Below, in pieces: positions 1 to 4,885 of a stretch of DNA of 6,139 nucleotides. Source of the DNA: an uncultured Clostridia bacterium. Its GTDB lineage: Bacteria; Bacillota; Clostridia; Christensenellales; Aristaeellaceae. The stretch's first letter is position 1, and each line of letters starts with the position of its first letter. The stretch covers positions 1 to 6,139 of the forward strand of contig CAMJXZ010000206.1 of NCBI GenBank assembly GCA_946409855.1, in the 5' to 3' direction. The position numbers and the translations under genes were made by a program. The notes under the pieces are model-generated. The model was not told the DNA's origin. It did not search any database and saw only the letters and a program-made list of their open reading frames with translations.

Positions 1-52
1 CTGTGACCCCATCGATGTGAACGATGTGCTCTACCAACTGAGCCATGCGACC
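1..52 (-). tRNA. tRNA-Val(CAC), 3' end cut off by the window edge
   Basis: The minus strand read from 52 to 1 gives tRNA positions 1 to about 52. These are acceptor strand GGTCGCA, linker TG, D stem GCTC/GAGC around an 8-base loop AGTTGGTA, anticodon stem CATCG/CGATG with the 7-base loop TTCACAT, variable loop GGGTC and the first bases of the T stem (ACAG). The middle of the loop is CAC, which reads the valine codon GUG. The T loop and the 3' acceptor strand lie outside the window, so closure of the acceptor stem cannot be checked. A strong promoter lies upstream at 153-181, and a partial copy of the tRNA's own 5' end lies between the two. Confidence 0.9.
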
Positions 53-106
53 ATGCGGAAATTCTACGAAGTAACCAGTAGGTACTACCAACTGAGCCAT
101 GCGACC
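31..106 (-). repeat. Direct repeat: tRNA-Val 5' end duplicated upstream
   Basis: Bases 85-106 are identical over 22 bases to 31-52, the first 22 bases of the tRNA (acceptor 5' strand, D stem and D loop). The copies are 54 bp apart in the same orientation. After base 22 the upstream copy diverges, with GTACC in place of the D-stem 3' strand GAGCA. The 32 bases at 53-84 between the copies do not complete a tRNA: there is no D-stem partner, anticodon arm or T arm. The upstream copy is therefore a tRNA fragment, transcribed in the leader of the real gene. It could come from slippage, a recombination event, a decayed tandem tRNA or an assembly fault. Confidence 0.85.
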
Positions 107-152
107 TTTGAATAACCTTTTCGGGCTGCCGTTCATTTCAAACGACAGGAGT

Positions 153-181
153 ATATTAGCATAAAGGAGGATGCTTGTCAA
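153..181 (-). promoter_or_regulatory. Sigma-A promoter for the tRNA-Val transcript
   Basis: On the minus strand a perfect -35 box TTGACA (176-181) is followed by exactly 17 bases and the -10 box TAATAT (153-158), one base from consensus. Transcription should start near 146. That leaves a leader of about 40 bases before the partial tRNA copy and about 95 before the intact tRNA. The strength fits a stable-RNA gene. Confidence 0.85.
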
Positions 182-534
182 TACTTTTTCTTGGTCAAGT
201 TTCGGGTTTGGCTTTTCGGCCTGCCTTTTCTGCCTGCCGGATCCGAGGAAAAAAGATCTCTGCTTTTCTGACAGCCGGAGAAAAAGAAGGCTGGAAGGAC
301 CAAAGGGGAATGACCGCGCAGCAGTCGGCGGTTTTGCCGGGAACGCTGTCCGAACGAACCGGCGGAGACCAAAGAAGAAAGCTTCCGTGCCCTGCCGGGG
401 ATCTCCGGCGGGGCACGGAAACGTGCGGATGTTCGGGGGTGGTATGATTGCGTTTTTTGTAAATATTCGGAATGAACCGTCCCCGGCCGCCGCTGGGCAT
501 TAACGTATTCTGGGCCGCGCGGGAGCGGCATGGG
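182..534. other. Intergenic stretch with no supported gene
   Basis: This stretch lies between the tRNA promoter and the stop of the first protein gene. Open frames exist on both strands, but they are low-complexity, rich in Arg, Pro and Gly, overlap each other and resemble no family. None is preceded by a good ribosome binding site at a sensible distance, except that the AAAGGAGG at 164-170 lies inside the tRNA promoter. The only structured element is the hairpin at 383-420. Nothing else is recognised here. Confidence 0.6.
383..420 (-). terminator. Probable rho-independent terminator after the 535-1167 gene
   Basis: Two 16-base arms (383-398 and 405-420) pair fully apart from one G-T type mismatch around a 6-base loop. 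The stem is very GC-rich. On the minus strand the hairpin is followed by GC and then a pyrimidine-rich TTTCTTCTTT. On the plus strand no T run follows. It lies about 115 bases past the stop of the minus-strand gene, so it most likely ends that transcript. The T tract is interrupted, which lowers confidence. Confidence 0.6.
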
Positions 535-1167
535 TCATTTGCGGATGTGGTAGGTGATTTCGATGCCGTCGATGCTGATGATCAGCCGGAGCGGCTTTTT
601 GCTTTCGATGACGGCGTTGGGCAGCGTGCAGCCGAAAATGTAATGGCCCAGATACATGGGGTCGATGCTGAAATAATCGGAGGCGTTGATGGCCCAGCGG
701 GTATTCTGCCGCTTCTTGTCCGCTTCCAGGTTCGCCCAGGAATACGTCCCGTTGTTGTAGTTGCGCTGGTGGAACCAGCCGTTGTACTCGTATTTGTCGT
801 CAAATACCGCCTTGACGGTGATATTTTCGGTGTATTTTTTCGCGGTCAGCGTAGTGTTCAGGATGTCCGCGTACAGGACGACGTACTCGGCCTCCGCGCC
901 GGACCAGTAATAGTCGTCGGAAGAATAGACGTCGCTCCTGCCGGAACGGTAGAAGCCCAGCCCGTCCACCGTTTCCATGCCGGTCAGCGTCAGGATGCCC
1001 CAGCCGTCAATGTCGGCTTCCGTGTTCAGCTTGAGGTCGTCCAGCGAAACGGGCTCCATATCCGCGTCCGGAACGTTGAGGGGCTGCACGCCCATGCCTT
1101 CCGCCAGGGCGGCGGAGTATCCCAGCATGAGGGAAAGGACGATCAGAAGAGAGAGCGCTTTTTTCAT
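535..1167 (-). CDS. Secreted beta-rich protein, DUF4352-like (hypothetical)
   Basis: A 210-residue protein with a clear signal peptide: MKK, a hydrophobic stretch at 4-20, and a likely cut after Ala-Leu-Ala at residue 22. The mature part is rich in Tyr, Asp and Asn and looks like a single beta-sandwich. A strand at about 92-101 (EYVVLYADILN) resembles the 'vv.v.v.N' core of DUF4352-type Ig-like extracytoplasmic domains. The C-terminal half has the same kind of pattern: a 'Pro...' segment followed by alternating strands ending in GIEITYHIRK. This assignment is by eye and tentative. No catalytic motif is seen. The start is set by AAAAGGAGG with 8 bases to ATG (GGAGG at 1176-1180). A hairpin terminator lies downstream at 383-420. 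The 142-bp gap to the upstream gene has no convincing terminator, so read-through from it is possible. Confidence 0.75.
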   Translation of the reverse strand: MKKALSLLIVLSLMLGYSAALAEGMGVQPLNVPDADMEPVSLDDLKLNTEADIDGWGILTLTGMETVDGLGFYRSGRSDVYSSDDYYWSGAEAEYVVLYADILNTTLTAKKYTENITVKAVFDDKYEYNGWFHQRNYNNGTYSWANLEADKKRQNTRWAINASDYFSIDPMYLGHYIFGCTLPNAVIESKKPLRLIISIDGIEITYHIRK

Positions 1168-1309
1168 GATGATATCCTCCTTTTTGAATGTTCATTCTTA
1201 TAAAACCGTTGGTGTAAAAGGCGTATGTTCTCCGGATACCGGCCGGAATGAATGCCGTTTCTGCTGTTTCTTCCCTCCTTTTCTCTGATTCCGGGGGCCC
1301 TATGTTCCA

Positions 1310-1954
1310 TCAAAAGGGGAAGCTGTACAGGGAAAGGGTGATGGCCGGCCGGACACCGTTGTCGGTGACGGTGACCTTATTGTTGCGCTGGTTGTAGATG
1401 CCGCCGTGGGCCCCGACAAAGGTACCCCAGGTGGAGGATACGTTCCTGCGCAGCCAGTAGGAGCCGCAGATCCTGCCCTGATACCGGACGCTGTACACGC
1501 CGCGGCTGATGGCGTACCGGGTGGGCTCGCAGAGATAATCGCCCCGGAAGTACCGGTACATCTCCTCTTCACTGGGAATAAACACTTCTTCCCAGCTGCT
1601 GCCGGCCCGGGTGGGAATGAGGGCTGCACGCTCGCCCGCGCTGAAGGCGGAGGGGATAAACCAGCTGTACAGCCAGCGGTTCAGGCTGGTGTCGTGCCAG
1701 GAAACGGTGGCGGTGGAAGTGTGGTACTGCACGCAGTCCAGCAGGTATTTGGATACCGCCGTGCAGGTGCCGGAAGCGGCGTCCACGTCCACCACGATCC
1801 AGACGATGGGTTCCGGGCCGTTGGACCGGTTCCCGTCCTGTTCATAGGAACCGAACGTGAATTCCCTGCCCGCATAGACGCTGCCGCCCGCGCAGGCGCT
1901 GCAGCCGGTCAGGAGCACAAGCGCCGCAAGGACGGCGAAAAGGCGCTGTTTCAT
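1310..1954 (-). CDS. Lipoprotein with DUF6273-like domain
   Basis: A 214-residue protein. Its N-terminus is a lipoprotein signal: basic start MKQR, hydrophobic core, and lipobox L15-T16-G17-C18, so it should be anchored to the outer face of the membrane. The rest follows the pattern of the DUF6273 family, common in gut Clostridia. It has FGSYEQD at 34-40, PIVWIVVDVD at 49-58 (family pattern 'PI.W.VL..d'), SKYLLDC at 68-74, LNRWL at 91-95 followed by FSAGER, then SYWLRR at 165-170 ('WWLRS' in relatives) and GVRPAITL at 200-207 ('G.RPAl.l'). DUF6273 is related to formylglycine-generating and lectin-like folds, but its function is not established and I infer no activity. Length fits one domain. 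GGAGG at 1964-1968 sits 9 bases before the ATG. The terminator at 2032-2070 separates it from the upstream gene, so it should have its own promoter, though none is obvious. Confidence 0.85.
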   Translation of the reverse strand: MKQRLFAVLAALVLLTGCSACAGGSVYAGREFTFGSYEQDGNRSNGPEPIVWIVVDVDAASGTCTAVSKYLLDCVQYHTSTATVSWHDTSLNRWLYSWFIPSAFSAGERAALIPTRAGSSWEEVFIPSEEEMYRYFRGDYLCEPTRYAISRGVYSVRYQGRICGSYWLRRNVSSTWGTFVGAHGGIYNQRNNKVTVTDNGVRPAITLSLYSFPF

Positions 1955-2031
1955 TCAAGAAAACCTCCATAGGTTCTTCCGGCCCCCGGAGCGCGTTTTC
2001 TCCCGACGGGCCGAAATAAGGGAAACGAAAA

Positions 2032-2070
2032 CTGCCTGAAGGCGGGATTGCCTGAACCGCCTTCAGGCAG
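2032..2070 (-). terminator. Rho-independent terminator after the 2126-2581 gene
   Basis: A perfect 14-bp inverted repeat (2032-2045 with 2057-2070) encloses an 11-base loop. Reading the minus strand, the stem is followed at once by TTTTCGTTTCC, a good U tract. It lies about 55 bases past the stop of the secreted helical protein gene. No T run follows on the plus strand, so it acts leftward. The loop repeats the stem's GCCTGAA, so a second, shorter pairing is possible. Confidence 0.85.
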
Positions 2071-2125
2071 ATAACCTGCGCTGATGATTCCGATTTGTAT
2101 GATGCGCCGCAGGCCGGCGCGGGGG

Positions 2126-2581
2126 TTAAAGCGCCGCGAGGAACTCCATCAGCTCCATGACGCCCTCATAGGTGCGCTTGATCTTGAGGAGCTGGTTGAT
2201 CCGCTCGGGAAGTTCCTCGGGAAGCTTCTCCAGGATGGCCGAAAGGTTGGACCAGATGGTCTTGAGCCAGCGGAAGAAGGTGTTGTTGCGGGTGAGGTAG
2301 TCCCAGTTGTCGACCAGCCACTGAAGGAGGAGCTTGGCGGTGCCGCTGGCCTTGCCGGCCAAGGCGGCGGCCTTCTCCTTGACGCCGGTCCACTGGTCCT
2401 TCGTCCACTCGCTTACGGCGCCGGCGGCCTCCTTGACGTCCTCCACGGCGCCGGAAACCCACTCGGAGACCCTGGAAAGGAAGCCGGTGTCCTGAGGATT
2501 CTGCTCGCTCTCGGCAAGTACCGGCTGGATCATCATAAAGCTCATCGTCAGGATGAGAAGAAAAGCGATCGTGCGGTTCAT
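2126..2581 (-). CDS. Small secreted helical protein (hypothetical)
   Basis: A 151-residue protein that I do not recognise. Residues 1-23 form a standard signal peptide (MNR, hydrophobic core, cut after Val-Leu-Ala), so the mature protein of about 128 residues is exported. It appears almost entirely alpha-helical. A Trp-containing amphipathic segment at about 34-65 (FLSRVSEWVSGAVEDV and following) leads into a Lys/Ala stretch. Next comes a Trp/Leu-rich part at about 84-115 and a charged end with LEKLPEELPERI. There are no cysteines, no catalytic motif and no second membrane helix. The Trp-rich amphipathic helices would suit contact with a membrane or a partner, which is inference only. AAGGAG at 2591-2596 lies 9 bases before the ATG. 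A strong terminator follows the gene. The 142-bp gap from the upstream gene contains an A/T-rich dyad at 2691-2712. Confidence 0.75.
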   Translation of the reverse strand: MNRTIAFLLILTMSFMMIQPVLAESEQNPQDTGFLSRVSEWVSGAVEDVKEAAGAVSEWTKDQWTGVKEKAAALAGKASGTAKLLLQWLVDNWDYLTRNNTFFRWLKTIWSNLSAILEKLPEELPERINQLLKIKRTYEGVMELMEFLAAL

Positions 2582-2690
2582 GGTTTTAATCTCCTTTGCT
2601 TTTTTTCGGGGGCTGTGCGGTTGATCCGGCTGGTTTGCTGTGCCGCTCGCTTTACCTAACAGCGTCCGCGCCGGATTATCCGCCGGGATG

Positions 2691-2712
2691 AAAAAAGTTT
2701 TTTTACTTTTTT
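2691..2712. repeat. A/T-only inverted repeat between two minus-strand genes
   Basis: AAAAAAGT (2691-2698) and ACTTTTTT (2705-2712) form an 8-bp perfect stem over a loop of six T (six A on the other strand). It lies 12 bases past the stop of the SPFH-like gene. It could be a weak terminator in either direction, because a U-rich arm ends the hairpin, but it lacks the GC stem of a standard one. The sharp drop in GC against the flanks marks it as a site rather than chance coding remains. Confidence 0.45.
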
Positions 2713-2723
2713 CTGTCCGGTCG

Positions 2724-3263
2724 TTATCCGATCTTCAGATACTCCAGTTTCAGTTTGGTCAGCTGCCAGCCGATGTCCAGTAATATATTCTCCGTGTCCT
2801 GCCGGATTTCCTGCCGGATCATTCTGCGCAGGCAGGAGGAATTGACGGCGGAGAAGGCTTTGCCGGTTCTGACAGAGACGGCGGTGATGTATTTCCGCAT
2901 GTATTCGGAAAGAATGTCTTCCGCGCTTCTGCGGCGGGCCAGTTCCTCCGCGCACCGGACGATGAAGCGCCTGGGGGAAAGGATCCTGCAGGAAAAGCTG
3001 ACCCATCCGTCCAGGAATCGGTTCTGATCCAGCGGGATCATTCCGGCCCCGGCGACGCAGCGGACGGAGGCGCTGCTTTGCACCGTGACGATTCCCCGGT
3101 CTCCGGTGGGGTCCGGCAGGTAGGTTTCTCCCGGGAGGATCATCCGGATTTCTCCGTCCGCGCAGAGCACGAATCCTTCCTGGCTGTTTTCCAGGCGGAT
3201 GGTCTGCCGGGGGGCGGAGGGAAGGGGCAGCGTCCGGTAAAGGATGCTTTCGGCGGTACGCAT
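2724..3263 (-). CDS. SPFH/band-7-like protein (tentative)
   Basis: A protein of 179 residues from the chosen start. An ATG nine bases upstream (3272) is in frame, but the ribosome binding site GAAAGG at 3275-3280 would be only 2 bases from it. It is 11 bases from the ATG at 3263, so the latter is preferred. There is no signal peptide or membrane helix. The N-terminal half is beta-rich, with GFVLCADGEIRMILPGETYL at about 30-49, like the 'dG.i...l.pG.y.l' strand pair of SPFH proteins of the YdjI type. Then comes a strand, SFSCRILSPRRFI, and a helical second half. That half ends ILLDIGWQLTKLKLEYLKI, like the 'G..l....i..I' tail of SPFH domains. At 179 residues it is shorter than the usual 300 or more and lacks a C-terminal zinc ribbon, so it may be a minimal or divergent member. 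It is divergent from the sigma-factor operon, with about 170 bp between starts. A role with that operon is possible but unproven. Confidence 0.55.
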   Translation of the reverse strand: MRTAESILYRTLPLPSAPRQTIRLENSQEGFVLCADGEIRMILPGETYLPDPTGDRGIVTVQSSASVRCVAGAGMIPLDQNRFLDGWVSFSCRILSPRRFIVRCAEELARRRSAEDILSEYMRKYITAVSVRTGKAFSAVNSSCLRRMIRQEIRQDTENILLDIGWQLTKLKLEYLKIG

Positions 3264-3303
3264 TCCGATCATCGCCTTTCTTAAGGAAGAAATGGGTGCA
3301 CAG

Positions 3304-3332
3304 TTGCTTTTTCAAGGGGTTTGTGCTATGAT
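3304..3332 (+). promoter_or_regulatory. Extended -10 promoter of the sigma-factor operon
   Basis: The -35 box TTGCTT (3304-3309) lies 17 bases before the -10 box TATGAT (3327-3332). TGC directly upstream of the -10 gives the extended -10 motif. Transcription should begin near 3339, leaving a leader of about 95 bases before the first start codon. The boxes are those of the housekeeping sigma-A, which implies that the operon's basal expression does not need its own sigma factor. Confidence 0.75.
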
Positions 3333-3349
3333 AATGAGCAGGTTTTTGA

Positions 3350-3375
3350 CTGTTTTGTCCGTTTAAACAGACAAA
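3350..3375 (+). promoter_or_regulatory. Nested dyad in the leader, possible operator
   Basis: TTTGTC (3354-3359) and GACAAA (3370-3375) flank the perfect 8-bp palindrome GTTTAAAC (3361-3368). This gives a 22-bp near-perfect dyad with one mismatched pair. An alternative dyad, CTGTTT (3350-3355) with AAACAG (3365-3370), overlaps it. The site begins roughly 10-15 bases after the predicted transcription start, a usual place for a repressor roadblock. As RNA the stem would be weak and A/U-rich, so DNA binding seems likelier than termination. No partner protein can be named. Confidence 0.45.
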
Positions 3376-3433
3376 TAATTTTTCAACGGATATTTGGTGC
3401 CCGACCCTGTTTGGTGAAGTGAGGAATGGTCAG

Positions 3434-4234
3434 ATGAGCGAAACTTTCGGCTCTGCGTCTTTCTACCTGCGGCTTAAAACCGCATGGAGCGGGAATGACC
3501 GTGAACAGATGGCTGAACTGCTGGAAGAGCATGTCCGGCGCATCGGCGGGATGTTTCTTCAGAGATCCTCCTTTCATTATTATTCTTACGAAGACCGGGA
3601 AGACGCGCTGCAGGACGCCATGCTGTACGTGCTCAGGAACATCGACTCCTTTCTGGCGGATCCAAGGAACGATCCGGCCGCCGGGGGGGAAGCGGCGTAT
3701 CTGGAGCATGAGAAAAACGGCTGGCTCCGTCGGGTCGTTTTCAACGGGATCAGGCATTCTTCCCAGCGGATTCTGCGGAACAGCCATGAATCCCTGGACC
3801 GCCCGGTGGGCGAACAGGAAGACGGCGCGACCCTGGAGAACATCGTTTCCCTGCGTTCCAGGCGGATGGAAGATGAAGTGGTCTGCCGCAGCCAGGCGGA
3901 AGAAGCGCTGAAGTCCCTGTTCAGCCTGCCCAACGAACCGGCCACGCTGGCGGTCATCGGGTACATGGTGATGATCGGGGAGCTGGAAAACCGGAAGATC
4001 TCTCTGGAAGGGTACGCGGCGTATTTTCAGAAGACCCCGCTGCGCGCGCTGATCAGCCAGATGGACATCCTGCTGAACCGGCATCAGCTGAACCGGAACG
4101 TGCTGGCCCCCCTCAGGAAGCGGACGGACGCCCTGCCGGAGGGTGCCGGCATGCCCGAGATCACCGCCAGGAAGCTGGCCAACCGGAAAAACAGCGTTCT
4201 TCAGGAACTTCGGAACAGACGAAACGATCCATAG
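3434..4234 (+). CDS. ECF-type sigma factor, divergent
   Basis: A protein of 266 residues. ATG 3434 is preferred over the in-frame GTG at 3419, because the GTGAGG at 3419-3424 then serves as ribosome binding site with 9 bases of spacing. Residues 53-73 (EDREDALQDAMLYVLRNIDSF) match sigma region 2.1-2.2, with the 'D..Q....... .... ..F' core-binding pattern. Residues 97-113 (WLRRVVFNGIRHSSQRI) match the Trp-containing -10 recognition helix of region 2.3-2.4. A helix-turn-helix-like stretch at about 241-262 (EITARKLANRKNSVLQ then ELR) resembles region 4.2 for the -35. The two regions are separated by about 125 residues, far more than the short linker of ordinary ECF factors (about 160-200 residues total). 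The middle (150-225) is helical and unassigned. It is first in an operon with a zinc-finger anti-sigma-like gene 31 bp downstream, as in classic sigma/anti-sigma pairs. It could also be a sigma-like regulator that has lost full activity. Confidence 0.75.
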   Translation: MSETFGSASFYLRLKTAWSGNDREQMAELLEEHVRRIGGMFLQRSSFHYYSYEDREDALQDAMLYVLRNIDSFLADPRNDPAAGGEAAYLEHEKNGWLRRVVFNGIRHSSQRILRNSHESLDRPVGEQEDGATLENIVSLRSRRMEDEVVCRSQAEEALKSLFSLPNEPATLAVIGYMVMIGELENRKISLEGYAAYFQKTPLRALISQMDILLNRHQLNRNVLAPLRKRTDALPEGAGMPEITARKLANRKNSVLQELRNRRNDP

Positions 4235-4265
4235 GACTTTCCGTTCAGAAAGGAGGAGATGGATC

Positions 4266-4856
4266 TTGGAAAACAGGCACATTACACAGGAGGAATGGGC
4301 GGCGATTTTCAGCACCCCCGGTCCGTTGGAAAAGAAAGCGTTCGACTGCCGGGCGCTTGCGCATATCGCGTCCTGTCCGGAATGCGCCCTGGTTTACGAA
4401 AAAGGCCGGGACGCGCAGGCGGCCGTGCGCCGGTACGCGGCATCCCTGGAGGAAAGCGCGCCGGCAGGCACCCGGGACAGCGCGTACCTTGCTGTCGCTT
4501 CCTATGATAACCGCGGGAAGGATCAGGCTGTAAGCGGGGTTTTATCCGTCGATATCGACGTGCAGGACGGCCGGGCGGTCTTTGTGGAAGAGACGCTGGA
4601 GACGGCCGGCTTTGCCAACCGGTACGCCATGAATACCGAGGACGGCGCGACCCGGCTGGAGGATGACGGCGGCTCCCTGACGCTGGAAGCGAAGGGATGC
4701 AGCCTGCGGGTGTTTTTCTCAGACCCCGGGGTGGAGGCCAGCGTCCGGCTGATCACGGCGGACGGGGACACGCCTCTTCCGCTGGCCGGGGATACCGCGC
4801 AGACCGATCTGCCGGACAACGATTACTGCACCCTGGATATCGCATTCAGGGCATGA
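4266..4856 (+). CDS. Putative zinc-binding anti-sigma factor, soluble
   Basis: A 196-residue protein starting at TTG 4266. GGAGG at 4252-4256 is 9 bases upstream. The nearby ATG at 4259 is in another frame and gives only an Arg/Gly-rich junk peptide. Residues 33-40 read HIASCPEC, the H-x3-C-x2-C signature of the zinc anti-sigma (ZAS) fold, preceded by a helix with an extra Cys at 28. In known ZAS proteins this domain clamps the cognate ECF sigma factor. Its place just after the sigma gene (31-bp gap) supports that pairing. Most ZAS proteins continue into a membrane helix, but none is present here. Residues 70-196 are instead acidic and beta-rich, like a small soluble sandwich domain that may sense a cytoplasmic signal. 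That domain is unrecognised. A gap of 29 bp separates it from the next gene. Confidence 0.7.
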   Translation: MENRHITQEEWAAIFSTPGPLEKKAFDCRALAHIASCPECALVYEKGRDAQAAVRRYAASLEESAPAGTRDSAYLAVASYDNRGKDQAVSGVLSVDIDVQDGRAVFVEETLETAGFANRYAMNTEDGATRLEDDGGSLTLEAKGCSLRVFFSDPGVEASVRLITADGDTPLPLAGDTAQTDLPDNDYCTLDIAFRA

Positions 4857-4885
4857 CCTGCTGATTGATCAAGGGAGGGCCGTCC

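Noticed and set aside
1..106. Short direct repeat as a CRISPR or integrase attachment site
   Set aside because: There are only two copies and the repeat is the 5' end of a tRNA. No integrase gene or further repeat is in the window.
472..1203. Long plus-strand open frame (243 codons) opposite the secreted beta-rich gene
   Set aside because: The opposite strand has a signal peptide, a well-placed AAAAGGAGG and a downstream terminator. This frame is Val/Arg/Gly-rich with no family resemblance and is an antisense shadow of GC-rich coding DNA.
2084..2659. Plus-strand open frame opposite the small secreted helical protein
   Set aside because: It has no ribosome binding site and a Gly/Leu-rich shadow composition. 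The minus-strand gene has a signal peptide, an SD and a perfect terminator.
2656..3315. Minus-strand open frame (219 codons) overlapping the SPFH-like gene in another frame
   Set aside because: It starts at a TTG without a ribosome binding site and is extremely Arg/Pro-rich, typical of a shifted frame. The other frame has normal composition and an SD sequence.
3383..4315. Minus-strand open frame (310 codons) opposite the sigma-factor gene
   Set aside because: It is His/Pro/Arg/Gln-rich with no motif, while the plus strand encodes recognisable sigma region 2 with a promoter and ribosome binding site.
4259..4507. ATG start just after the GGAGGAG before the anti-sigma gene
   Set aside because: It is in a different frame, only about 3 bases from the SD core, and gives an Arg/Gly-rich 82-residue peptide. 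TTG 4266 has proper spacing and opens the frame with the ZAS motif.
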